Source: an uncultured Phascolarctobacterium sp. (GTDB lineage Bacteria > Bacillota > Negativicutes > Acidaminococcales > Acidaminococcaceae). From it: a stretch of DNA of 62,150 nt. Of the stretch, positions 8,161-16,038 are shown one piece after another. Both the position numbers and the translations under genes were made by a program. How positions within the stretch are numbered: the first letter of the stretch is position 1; the number at the start of each line of letters is the position of its first letter. The notes below the pieces were generated by a model that ran no database searches, had not been told where the DNA came from, and saw nothing but the letters and a program-made list of their open reading frames with translations. The DNA lies in contig CASEIL010000008.1 in the NCBI GenBank assembly GCA_949288065.1, forward strand, positions 1 through 62,150, written 5' to 3'.

Positions 8161-9223
8161 GGCGTTTACCTCCGCCGAAAGGCGTATTGACGATGTAACG
8201 GTCGATAAGCGGCGTCAGCATGTTCATTATTAAAATGGAATAGCAAACGCCTTCAATATAACCTCCGCGCAGGCGGATGAGGTCTGTAATAAGCCCCAGC
8301 CCGACAGCGAAAATGATGCGTCCCTTTTGGGTAACAGGACTGGTAACCCAGTCCGTCGCCATAAAAAATGCGCCGATAATAAGCCCGCCGGAGCAGATAT
8401 GGTACAGCGCAAAGGCGGGGCTGTAATTGTTAAAAAGCCCGTACAGCGCACAGATAAGCCCGGTAGTAGCGATGTAAAACAATGGTATGCGCCAGTCGAT
8501 AACCTGCCGCCAGATAAGGTAGAACCCGCCAAGCACCAGTGCGGGCACGCAGGTTTCACCAAGGGAGCCTGCGGTGTTGCCCATAAACAGCGCGGTTAAA
8601 TCGGGCAAAAGCCCGTCTGGCGGCATGGTGCCCGCCTGCCACAAATGCTCTGCCTGGCGCAGCAGTGCCAGCGGCGTGGCTGTGGTTACAGCGTCGGCGG
8701 CAGCAGGCGTTGCGGAAGTAGTTGCGCTGGTAGTAGCGGCAGTTACGGCGGCAGAGGCATCTGCCGTTAAGGGCAGGCTCCATGTCGTCATCTGCGCGGG
8801 GAAGGAGGCCAGTAAAATGGCCCTGCCGATATGCGCAGGGTTAAAAATATTAGCGCCCAGACCGCCAAAAACCTGCTTGCCTATAATAATGGCGCACGCC
8901 GCGCCGAAGGCGGCAAGCCCGGGCGCAAGCTGCGGCGGCAGGCAAAAGGCGAGCAGCAGCCCTGTTAACAGCGCACTGCCGTCCGTAATGGTAACGGGGC
9001 GGCGCATAGCCTTCTGGCACAGCGCTTCGGCAAGCACGGCAGCGGCGCAGCTGGCAGCAATTACGTTCAGCGCATCCGTGCCAAAATAATAAACTGCCGC
9101 TGCCAGCGTGGGCGCCAGCGCCAGCAAAACATCACGCATGGCGGCGCTTACAGTGCTGCCGCAGTGCAAATGCGGCGACGATGAAATTATCAGCAAGGGT
9201 TCGGGGCTGCCCGGCTGCTTCAT
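8153..9223 (-). CDS. rnfD: Rnf complex subunit D, flavoprotein
   Basis: Integral membrane subunit with covalent FMN, homologous to NqrB, likely part of the ion path. The ATG at 9223 follows GGAAAGGAAG. Family motifs are IIIGKQVFGGLGANIFNPA, ATPLALLRQ and GGLIIGAFFMATDWVTSPVT. The flavin motif appears as TTATPLA, making Thr183 the expected acceptor. Just before it, residues 154-182 form a low-complexity Ala/Thr/Ser stretch with repeated TSAT units, which resemble the flavin motif. It sits between rnfC and rnfG, overlapping rnfG by 8 nt. Confidence 0.93.
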   Translation of the reverse strand: MKQPGSPEPLLIISSSPHLHCGSTVSAAMRDVLLALAPTLAAAVYYFGTDALNVIAASCAAAVLAEALCQKAMRRPVTITDGSALLTGLLLAFCLPPQLAPGLAAFGAACAIIIGKQVFGGLGANIFNPAHIGRAILLASFPAQMTTWSLPLTADASAAVTAATTSATTSATPAAADAVTTATPLALLRQAEHLWQAGTMPPDGLLPDLTALFMGNTAGSLGETCVPALVLGGFYLIWRQVIDWRIPLFYIATTGLICALYGLFNNYSPAFALYHICSGGLIIGAFFMATDWVTSPVTQKGRIIFAVGLGLITDLIRLRGGYIEGVCYSILIMNMLTPLIDRYIVNTPFGGGKRHA

Positions 9224-9248
9224 AATTAAACTTCCTTTCCAATATGTA

Positions 9249-10571
9249 TTACTTCTTTTGTGCTAAAAGCTGCTTGCCCAGGCGGATGTACTGCACCAGC
9301 GGAATGTGCGCCGGGCAAACGTAAGAGCAGCAGCCGCATTCAATGCAGCTCTGTGCGTGCAGGTTTGTTATTGCTTCCAAATTCTGCTGCTTCACAAAAC
9401 GGGTAATTTCGGTAGGCTCCAAAAACATGGGGCAATGGTCAACGCAGCGTCCGCAGCGCACGCAGGTGCTTTCGGCATGCACTGCCGCAGCGGAGGAGCT
9501 TTCATCAAAGCACAGCAGGGCGTTGGCACCCTTGGTTACGGGGTAATCCAGCGTTTGCAGGGCAAAGCCCATCATCGGGCCGCCGCAGATAATAACGGCA
9601 GGCGGTGTTTTAAAGCCGTGGGCTGCTTCGGTTACCACATGGCTGTAAAGTGTCCCAAGCGGAACAAGAAAATTACCGGGGCTGTTTACTGCGCTGCCGC
9701 TGACGGTAATTACACGCTCTGTAAACGGCAGGCCGCTTTCAATAGAGCGCGCCGCCTGCATGGCGGTGGATACGTTATCGACGATAACGCCCACATCGGC
9801 AGGCAAACCGCCAACCGGCACGCTGCGCCCGGTTACTGCTTTAATAAGCTGCTTTTCGCCGCCCTGCGGATACTTTTCCGGGCAGGCGGTTACGCTGATA
9901 TTGCCGCTGCCCTGCACCAGCTGTTTAAACAGCGCTATCGCCTGCGGCTTGTTGTCCTCAATGGCGATAATGCCGCGCTGCGCACCGGCAGCCTTTAAAA
10001 AGTATTGCAGCCCGCGGATAACCAGCTGCGGCTGCTCCAGCAGTATGCGGTAATCGGCAGTGATGTACGGCTCGCATTCAATGCCGTTTAAAATTACGGT
10101 GTCGATGCTGACCTGCTTCGGCGGCAGGTACTTAACATGCGTCGGGAAGGACGCGCCGCCCATGCCGGTAATGCCGTGCTCCAAAAGCAGGGTGCGTATT
10201 GCTTCCGCCGTCAGGCTTTCCGGGCTGCGCGGCACAGCAGGCACGGTTTCATCCGCAAAATCATTTTTAATAATAATGCACTCGCTCATTTTGCCGCCCG
10301 GCAGCCAGCGTTTTTCAATCCCGGCAACGGTGCCGCTAACACTGGCGTGGATATTGGCGCTGACCGTGCCCTGCGCGGCGGCAATTTTTTGCCCGCGCAC
10401 AACACGCTCGCCCTTTTGCACCAGCGCTTTGGCCGGTGCGCCGATGTGCATGGCAAGCGGCAGCACTACAACTTCTGGCGGCGTAATTTTCTGTATCGGT
10501 ATATTTTCGGTAAGCTCTTTGGCGGCATTTATTTTTAAGCCGCCCTTAAAGCTGTTTTTTAAGCTGAACAT
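9249..10571 (-). CDS. rnfC: Rnf complex subunit C, NADH-binding
   Basis: First gene of the rnf operon; peripheral subunit that exchanges electrons with NAD. Start MFSLKNSFKGGLKI is chosen because GAGGGCC precedes it; an in-frame ATG four codons upstream is less likely. Motifs include the lipoyl-like SANIHASVSGTVAGIE, the flavin/NAD glycine loop GITGMGGASFPTHVKY, and two cluster motifs, CVRCGRCVDHCP and CIECGCCSYVCP. The length of 440 residues is the short clostridial/Negativicutes type without the long Ala/Lys-rich proteobacterial tail. A promoter lies 40-80 nt upstream. Confidence 0.95.
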   Translation of the reverse strand: MFSLKNSFKGGLKINAAKELTENIPIQKITPPEVVVLPLAMHIGAPAKALVQKGERVVRGQKIAAAQGTVSANIHASVSGTVAGIEKRWLPGGKMSECIIIKNDFADETVPAVPRSPESLTAEAIRTLLLEHGITGMGGASFPTHVKYLPPKQVSIDTVILNGIECEPYITADYRILLEQPQLVIRGLQYFLKAAGAQRGIIAIEDNKPQAIALFKQLVQGSGNISVTACPEKYPQGGEKQLIKAVTGRSVPVGGLPADVGVIVDNVSTAMQAARSIESGLPFTERVITVSGSAVNSPGNFLVPLGTLYSHVVTEAAHGFKTPPAVIICGGPMMGFALQTLDYPVTKGANALLCFDESSSAAAVHAESTCVRCGRCVDHCPMFLEPTEITRFVKQQNLEAITNLHAQSCIECGCCSYVCPAHIPLVQYIRLGKQLLAQKK

Positions 10572-10619
10572 AATGGCCCTCATTTTTAAAAAGTATACAC
10601 TAAAAGGTGTTTTATAGAT

Positions 10620-10648
10620 ATTATACTTACTGTAATTGTAAATAGCAA
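10620..10648 (-). promoter_or_regulatory. Predicted sigma-70 promoter of the rnf operon
   Basis: On the minus strand, TTGCTA (10643-10648) and TATAAT (10620-10625) are 17 bp apart, 50-77 nt upstream of the rnfC start. The leader holds a small ACAC/GTGT hairpin. A 12-bp perfect palindrome, ATTGTATACAAT, lies upstream at 10676-10687 and could be a regulator site. Confidence 0.6.
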
Positions 10649-10738
10649 TCGTTTTTATGGCTTTTTATTAATAATATTGTATACAATAACGGCATTGTAA
10701 ATTTTATCGCCGCTAAACGGCAAATTTTACAAAAAGAT

Positions 10739-10767
10739 TTTTCAAAAACTGTTAAATGCGTTATAAT
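10739..10767 (+). promoter_or_regulatory. Predicted sigma-70 promoter of the NlpC/P60 gene
   Basis: TTTTCA (10739-10744), a 17-bp spacer and a consensus TATAAT (10762-10767) face rightward, 116 nt before the start codon. Confidence 0.55.
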
Positions 10768-10882
10768 ATAGTCGAAAAGTGTATTATAAGTTGCTTATTT
10801 TAAAAGCGATTTTTAAGTTATGTAACTTTTTGCAAAATTTATTTTATATAAGTACGTTTTAAAGCCGGAAGGGAGGACTGTT

Positions 10883-11563
10883 ATGCGCAAAAAATCCTGG
10901 TTAGCACTAATCTGCTGTTTGCTGTTCATCTGCCTTATGCCGCAGCTGGCTCTGGCTAAAGCGCCTGTGCGCGACTGGAAGCTGACGGTGGCTCAGCAAA
11001 AGCTGGAGCTTTTAGGCTACGATGTGGACCGCAAGGACGGCAGGATGAGCAAAAATACCGGCGAGGCGCTGAAGAAGTTCCAAAAGGAACATGGCTTAAA
11101 GAAAAGCGGCAAGCTGGATACCAAAACCTATAATAAAATATCGTGGGAGGCCTTTAAGCTGGAGGGCATACCCGATGTGCGCGGCAAGGATGTTGTAAAA
11201 ACGGCGTCCAAATATAAGGGCGTGCCCTATAAATACGGCGGCACCACGCCGAAGGGCTTTGACTGCTCGGCCTATGTGCAGTATGTTTTTGGCAAACATA
11301 AGGCAGAGCTGCCGCGTACTGCCGACGCGCAGGTGCTGGACGGTATTTTTGTTTTAAAAAGCAAGCTGAAACCGGGCGATTTGGTTTTCTTTTCTACCTA
11401 TGCCTCGGGGGCGAGCCATGTGGGGATTTACGCGGGCAACGGCAAGTTCTGGAGCGCGTCTACCTCGCGCGGCGTAGTGCTTGATTCGCTGGACAGCGAC
11501 TACTGGAAAACGCATTACTACGGTGCGCGCCGCGTTTTAATTGAAAACGGCGAAGCAGCTTAA
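10883..11563 (+). CDS. Secreted NlpC/P60 peptidoglycan endopeptidase
   Basis: Cleaves peptide stems of peptidoglycan in the periplasm. A signal peptide ends around LALAKAP (residue 25). Residues 33-90 form a peptidoglycan-binding domain (LTVAQQKLELLGYDV, EALKKFQKEHGL). The NlpC/P60 domain follows from about 103, with catalytic Cys128 (GFDCSAYVQ) and His179 (ASHVGIY). The third polar residue is in FWSASTSRG, where HAS is more common. The ATG is preceded by GGGAGG. It ends 21 nt before the regulator gene, with no terminator between, so the two may be cotranscribed. Confidence 0.9.
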   Translation: MRKKSWLALICCLLFICLMPQLALAKAPVRDWKLTVAQQKLELLGYDVDRKDGRMSKNTGEALKKFQKEHGLKKSGKLDTKTYNKISWEAFKLEGIPDVRGKDVVKTASKYKGVPYKYGGTTPKGFDCSAYVQYVFGKHKAELPRTADAQVLDGIFVLKSKLKPGDLVFFSTYASGASHVGIYAGNGKFWSASTSRGVVLDSLDSDYWKTHYYGARRVLIENGEAA

Positions 11564-11584
11564 TAATTTTAAGGGGGAGCATTA

Positions 11585-13474
11585 ATGATACGCGAAAGAC
11601 GCAACAAAGAAAAACTGGCTTTGTATTATAAAAAATTTATGGAAGAGGGCATTATCGACCCGAATGTGCATCCGTGGGTGGCCGAATCGTGGCAGCGCTG
11701 CCGCAAGATGAAACTGCCGCATGAAACCATGCCCAAAATCAACAAGCTGAGCCGTGAGGAAATCGTTGAGCATCAGAAAACGCACGAATTTATTGTTAAA
11801 TATGTAGACGGGCTGTATGAGCAGAGCAAGCAGCATTTTAACATCCACAATTTAAGCATGCTGCTGATTGATGAGGACGGCTATGTTATTAAAAATTATG
11901 CGCTGCCGTTCTTCCAGCGTGTAATTGAGGACATTCAGGGCATGCGCGTGCTGGAAGAGGACGTTGGCACCTCCAGCATCAGCATTGCGCGCGAGCATAA
12001 CGTGCCGTTTTTGATGTTCGGGCCGGAAATGTGGATTAAAGACAGCCATTCCGGCGATGCGTGCAGCGCGCCGATTTGCGTCGACGGCAAAATCCGCTAT
12101 ATTATCGCCTTCTTCTCGCTGGACCAGAACGATTTGCCGTATGACCTTTTGTTATCGCTGCTTTTAACGATGAAATACTCCATCGAGCAGCACTTAAAAA
12201 TGCTGGAATACTGGAGCATTCAGCAGATGATGATGGAAGAGCTGCCCGTTGCCGTATACTGGATTGGGCAGGACGAAAAGCTGAAATATTGCAACAGCAA
12301 CGCCAAACGCCGTCTGGAAGGCAAAAATAATCTGGAAGACGTGTTCCTTAACTATGAACATATCCCCATTAAAAAGGCGCTGTTGGGCACGCCCACGCAC
12401 AGGCGCGAAATTACCTGGATTACGCAGGACCGCACCTACGAGGACATCACCACCGTTATGCCGGTGAAGGTTGGCAGCGAAATTGAAAGCGCGCTGGTAA
12501 TGAGCATGAGCATTGAGGATTTGAAAACCACGATTGCCCATGCCACCGGTTACAGCTCCCGCTACAGCCTGTACAGCATGGTTGGCGAAACGAGCGAGTT
12601 TTTGGCCTTGCAGCACAAGGCCTCGCGCATTGCCCGCAGCGACAACAACATTCTTTTGCAGGGCGAACCGGGCACCGGCAAACAGCGTCTGGCACACGGC
12701 ATCCATCAGGCCAGCCCGCGTGCAGCGGCGCCGCTGATTGTAGTTAAATGCTCTAATGCACCGCTCAGAACTTTGGAAGAAGAATTCTTCGGCAGCGAGG
12801 ACGGCGACCATCAGCCGACGGCAGGCAAGCTGGAACTTTCGATGGGCGGCACGCTCTTCCTGGACGAGGTAGAAAAGCTGCCGGTAGAAATGGGCGACAA
12901 GCTGGCCGATGCTTTGAAAAACGGCTTGCTGAATAAAGAAACAGGCATCCGCAAAAAATTAAACGTGCGCGTTATCGCCGCCTGCGATTCCAACCTGAAA
13001 CGTTTGGCAGATAAAGGGCTCTTCTCCCGCGCGCTCTATGAGCTGGTGCTTGATACCACTATCCGCGTTCCGCCCCTGCGCGAGCGCAGCAAGGATATTG
13101 AGGTTATTGCCGCACACATTCTTGCCGAAATGTCGGCGCAGCACAATCTTTCGCCGAAGCGCCTTTCGCCGGAAGCACTGGAGCTGTTAAAGAGCTGCAG
13201 CTGGCCCGGCAACATCAAGCAGTTGCAGGGCGTTATCGAACAGGCTTTCTTCCATACTCCCGGCAGTATTATTGAAGCAGAAAATATCAAGCTGCCCGGA
13301 GACAAAACGCTGGAAAAATCGTGGAAGTACGACAAGGACGCTTTTATCGCCGCGTGGAAATCCTCCGGCGGCAATATAAGCAAGCTCGCAGGTATGCTGG
13401 ATGTCAGCCGCGTAACGCTGTACCGCTACCTTAAAAAGTATGATTTAACCCCGAAAACAGAAAAAAATAATTGA
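11585..13474 (+). CDS. AAA+ Fis-type regulator lacking the GAFTGA loop
   Basis: Resembles AcoR/DhaR-type enhancer-binding regulators: N-terminal GAF-like region (about 60-200), a PAS-like segment (215-315), an AAA+ domain and a C-terminal Fis helix-turn-helix (NISKLAGMLDVSRVTLYRY, 597-616). Walker A (GEPGTGK, 360-366) and Walker B (GTLFLDEV, 422-429) are kept. The sigma-54 contact loop, normally GAFTGA after ELFG, is missing: EEFFGSEDGDHQPTAGKLEL runs straight on. The arginine-finger segment, usually FRxDLYYRL, reads FSRALYELV. It probably acts without sigma-54, like TyrR, or as a repressor. No target operon is obvious. A strong terminator follows. Confidence 0.8.
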   Translation: MIRERRNKEKLALYYKKFMEEGIIDPNVHPWVAESWQRCRKMKLPHETMPKINKLSREEIVEHQKTHEFIVKYVDGLYEQSKQHFNIHNLSMLLIDEDGYVIKNYALPFFQRVIEDIQGMRVLEEDVGTSSISIAREHNVPFLMFGPEMWIKDSHSGDACSAPICVDGKIRYIIAFFSLDQNDLPYDLLLSLLLTMKYSIEQHLKMLEYWSIQQMMMEELPVAVYWIGQDEKLKYCNSNAKRRLEGKNNLEDVFLNYEHIPIKKALLGTPTHRREITWITQDRTYEDITTVMPVKVGSEIESALVMSMSIEDLKTTIAHATGYSSRYSLYSMVGETSEFLALQHKASRIARSDNNILLQGEPGTGKQRLAHGIHQASPRAAAPLIVVKCSNAPLRTLEEEFFGSEDGDHQPTAGKLELSMGGTLFLDEVEKLPVEMGDKLADALKNGLLNKETGIRKKLNVRVIAACDSNLKRLADKGLFSRALYELVLDTTIRVPPLRERSKDIEVIAAHILAEMSAQHNLSPKRLSPEALELLKSCSWPGNIKQLQGVIEQAFFHTPGSIIEAENIKLPGDKTLEKSWKYDKDAFIAAWKSSGGNISKLAGMLDVSRVTLYRYLKKYDLTPKTEKNN

Positions 13475-13486
13475 TAATGCAATAAC

Positions 13487-13516
13487 AAAACCCCGCAAGA
13501 AACCTTGCGGGGTTTT
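13487..13516 (+). terminator. Intrinsic terminator
   Basis: A 13-bp perfect stem (AAAACCCCGCAAG with its complement at 13504-13516) closes a short loop right after the regulator gene. The arms themselves supply the A- and T-rich ends. Confidence 0.85.
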
Positions 13517-13690
13517 AGAAAATAAAAATATTGAATATTAAATATCAGTAAATATATTTTATATAGTTAAAATTCAAAATCAATACATTTAATAGAAAAA
13601 TTATTTTTAAATTTTATAAACAAAATATGATAAATACTGCAATAACAATATAGTCCTTTGAATTTTCTTCAAAAAATTTTCACAAACCCC

Positions 13691-13746
13691 TTTACAAATG
13701 CCGAAAATCATGCTAAAATTTTGCCTTGTCGTCACGGTGATGACAA
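13691..13746 (+). promoter_or_regulatory. Promoter and palindromic operator of the toxin-antitoxin operon
   Basis: TTTACA (13691-13696), a 17-bp spacer and TAAAAT (13714-13719) form a good promoter. From 13726 to 13746, across the expected transcription start, lies a 21-bp palindrome with one mismatch pair, TTGTCGTCAC-G-GTGATGACAA. The placement fits autorepression by the antitoxin, as known for Phd/YefM systems. Confidence 0.65.
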
Positions 13747-13771
13747 ATTTTTAAAGAAAGGAGTTTTTGGC

Positions 13772-14035
13772 ATGATCCATATCGAGCCTTCTACGCGCCT
13801 GCGCACAGACTATACTCGCATTTCTGATATAGCCCGCAGAACCGGAGACCCGGTTTACATCACCAAAAACGGTGCCTACGACATGGTTATAATGAATGCA
13901 GAAGCGTTTGAACAGCGCGAACTGGTGTTGAAGCTTAGCTGCATTATAATGGAAAGCGAATATAAAAGAATGAACGGCGCAGATGCTTGCAGTGTGGAAA
14001 ATATTGAAGCCATGCTGAAGCAGGATGCATTATGA
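13772..14035 (+). CDS. Phd/YefM-family antitoxin
   Basis: Neutralises the toxin encoded next to it and likely represses the operon. The 87-residue protein has the family fold signature RISDIARRTGDPVYITKNG followed by DMVIMNAEAFEQ. The ATG at 13772 follows AAAGGAG; a longer in-frame reading from 13658 would run through the promoter and operator and is rejected. The last 40 residues (ELVLKLSCIIMESEYKR and on) would be the toxin-binding part. It overlaps the toxin gene by 4 nt (ATGA). Confidence 0.88.
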   Translation: MIHIEPSTRLRTDYTRISDIARRTGDPVYITKNGAYDMVIMNAEAFEQRELVLKLSCIIMESEYKRMNGADACSVENIEAMLKQDAL

Positions 14036-14349
14036 TTAATAAAGCTGAAGTACGCCTGCTTCCGCGGGCCGTCGATGATTTGAAAAACATCGGCGCGTAT
14101 TGGCGGCACAATATCGCAAAAGAAGAAGCCATCAAAATAATCCTTCAAATTATAAAAGATTTAAAGGAACTGGCTTTATTTTATCCGGCTGCTGATGATA
14201 TCCGTTATGAAATTTTAAAGCGTTATAGTTTTAAGGTTTTCAGAAGCGGAGCTTATATCTGCATTTGCAAGAAGATTGAAAATGTAATTTACATTTATCA
14301 CATCGCCCATGCAGATACGGAGTACCCGGATATTTTTGACAAGAAGTAA
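14032..14349 (+). CDS. RelE/ParE-family toxin
   Basis: Small basic protein of 105 residues, RelE/ParE superfamily. It has the N-terminal helix pair typical of ParE (AVDDLKNIGAYWRHNIAKEEA), then beta strands (YEILKRYSFKVFRSGAYICICKK) and the ending VIYIYHIAHADTEYPDIF. The length and the H-A-D-T-E-Y-P ending suit ParE-like better than RelE-like members. Whether it hits gyrase or mRNA cannot be told. It is coupled to the antitoxin by a 4-nt overlap and followed by a terminator. Confidence 0.87.
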   Translation: MINKAEVRLLPRAVDDLKNIGAYWRHNIAKEEAIKIILQIIKDLKELALFYPAADDIRYEILKRYSFKVFRSGAYICICKKIENVIYIYHIAHADTEYPDIFDKK

Positions 14350-14367
14350 TTAAATAATAATTACAGC

Positions 14368-14409
14368 ATTAACAGCACTTAAAAGCAGGCGCTTTTGTGC
14401 TGTTTTTAT
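14368..14409 (+). terminator. Intrinsic terminator
   Basis: The stem AACAGCAC...AAAAGC pairs with GCTTTT...GTGCTGTT and runs into a T-rich tail, ending the toxin-antitoxin operon. Confidence 0.8.
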
Positions 14410-14463
14410 TTTGCAAAATTAGCGGCTTTACCATGCCAATAATTTTTGTTTAACGCTGATATG

Positions 14464-14472
14464 TGGTATAAT
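14464..14472 (+). promoter_or_regulatory. Extended -10 promoter of the LPS operon
   Basis: TGGTATAAT (14464-14472) is an extended -10 element with only a weak, T-rich -35 region. It lies 56 nt before the lptD start. The same 9-mer occurs before waaC (24868) and before the 29.8 kb glycosyltransferase gene (29767). Confidence 0.55.
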
Positions 14473-14527
14473 ATTATAGAATGTGTATTAAATTTTTACA
14501 AATAATTTACCAGCGAGGAGCGGAGTT

Positions 14528-16027
14528 ATGAATAAAAAAATTTTAGCAGCTGTGTGCCTGGCAGCAGCAACAACTTTAAACACCGCCTGGGCGGATGATT
14601 ATACTACCGGCAACGGCCGTTATGCCGAGCCTGATTTTGACAGGCAGCTTACGCAGGAGCAGGCTGCTGCAGTAAAAGCAGATAAAGACGTAGCTGACGA
14701 AGAAAAAGCTGCACCGATGCCGATAACCATGACCGGCGATTATGCCAGCTATGATTCCGTCAGCGGCGATTTTTTAGCTGAAGGCAATGTTGTAATTACA
14801 CAAGGCAACGAAACTTTAAAAACCGTACAGGCTGTAGGCAACATGAAAACCGGCGATGTTTGGCTTAAACAGGGCGGTACTTTGGTTGAACCTAAAACTG
14901 TTATGAACGGCGAATGGGTATACTACAATTTTAATAATAAAACCGGCGAAATTAAACAAATTCATGGTAAAGGTAACGAAGACTTTTTCCGTGCCCCGCA
15001 CGCCACTATTTACCCTGACCGCATGGTTGTTGACCAGGGTGGTGAAACTACTCGCTGCCCGGCAGTTGAACACTCCCCGTGCCTTTTAATTAAAGCTGAT
15101 ACCTTTGAGATTTACCCTCACGATAAAATGGTGGCTCATGACGTAAAAGTATATGTAAAAGGCAAGCATGTATATTCGCGTGATACCTGGGTAAATAATC
15201 TTAATGACGATGGCGGCACGCGCATTATGCCTTCCGTTGGTTATGATGGTGATGATGACAAAGGAGCTTATATCAAACTTAAGCTTGATTATGACATTGA
15301 TGAAAATACTAATGTTCATGCAGAATTACCGTATTATAACAGAGGACATTTTAAACCCATTTTGCAAGCCAAGCACGACCAGCGCAATTACTACATTACC
15401 TATCAAAGTGGCTGGGAAGAAGAGGATGATGAATGGGTAGATAAAAAGAACGAAATTGGGTTCTATTATAAACCACATTATTTTATTGACGGCATTCCTG
15501 TAACTTACAGGCTTTATGCCCACAGGGGTTTGTGGAAAAACGACGAAACCGGCAGGCAAAGCTGGCATACAGAATACGGTGCCTATTTAACCCATGACCG
15601 TATTTATTTGTTTGACAGCAAAAATACTTTCCTTGATTTAACGGTTGGTAAAAAGTGGGTAAATGAAAGTTATACCGATGAAACACGTTCTACCATGATG
15701 TACTATGGCACACTTGGTCAGAAGCTTGGCAGCAAATGGTACACCTGGGCCGGTTACTACCGTGAAAAAGTTACAAGCGATTTGTATGATTTGGGCCAGC
15801 CTGACATGGAGCGCGAACTGCGCAACGGTATTAGTTATAAACCTGATGACAGAAATACTTTCAGTATTGTGAACCGTTATGACACAGGTAAGCATGAAAA
15901 TTACGAAACTATTTATACCTGGACGCATCGCTTCTGCTGCTGGGCAATTACTTTTGAATATGAACATGCGCATACTGAAGATGAAGATACTCAGTGGAAT
16001 ATCAGATATGAATTCTTGAACTGGTAA
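14528..16027 (+). CDS. lptD: LptD/OstA-like outer-membrane LPS assembly protein
   Basis: Inserts LPS into the outer leaflet of the outer membrane. A signal peptide (to about NTAWADD, residue 23) is followed by an OstA/LptA-like beta-jellyroll domain (about 65-180; ASYDSVSGDFLAEGNVVITQG) and an outer-membrane barrel with alternating aromatic strands, ending in a terminal Trp. At 499 residues it is far shorter than the roughly 780 of E. coli LptD; short forms are usual in Negativicutes. Cysteines occur at RCPAVEHSPC and near the end (CC). The start follows GGAG. It heads the heptose genes, which supports an LPS role. Confidence 0.8.
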   Translation: MNKKILAAVCLAAATTLNTAWADDYTTGNGRYAEPDFDRQLTQEQAAAVKADKDVADEEKAAPMPITMTGDYASYDSVSGDFLAEGNVVITQGNETLKTVQAVGNMKTGDVWLKQGGTLVEPKTVMNGEWVYYNFNNKTGEIKQIHGKGNEDFFRAPHATIYPDRMVVDQGGETTRCPAVEHSPCLLIKADTFEIYPHDKMVAHDVKVYVKGKHVYSRDTWVNNLNDDGGTRIMPSVGYDGDDDKGAYIKLKLDYDIDENTNVHAELPYYNRGHFKPILQAKHDQRNYYITYQSGWEEEDDEWVDKKNEIGFYYKPHYFIDGIPVTYRLYAHRGLWKNDETGRQSWHTEYGAYLTHDRIYLFDSKNTFLDLTVGKKWVNESYTDETRSTMMYYGTLGQKLGSKWYTWAGYYREKVTSDLYDLGQPDMERELRNGISYKPDDRNTFSIVNRYDTGKHENYETIYTWTHRFCCWAITFEYEHAHTEDEDTQWNIRYEFLNW

Positions 16028-16038
16028 TGAGGTATATT

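Larger units (their letters stand above)
10572..10882. other. Divergent intergenic region rnfC / NlpC
   Basis: This 311-nt AT-rich stretch contains the two divergent promoters, the palindrome at 10676-10687, and an imperfect hairpin at 10696-10732 (TTGTAAA and GCCG on the left arm, CGGC and TTTACAA on the right). I see no gene in it. Confidence 0.6.

Noticed and set aside
9306..9998. A 230-codon open frame on the plus strand
   Set aside because: Opposite to rnfC; no ribosome binding site and no recognisable protein.
12194..12811. A 205-codon open frame on the minus strand
   Set aside because: Antisense of the AAA+ regulator; composition is that of a codon shadow.
13658..13771. An N-terminal extension of the antitoxin from ATG 13658
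   Set aside because: It would translate across the promoter and operator; the ATG at 13772 has a proper ribosome binding site and fits the family length.
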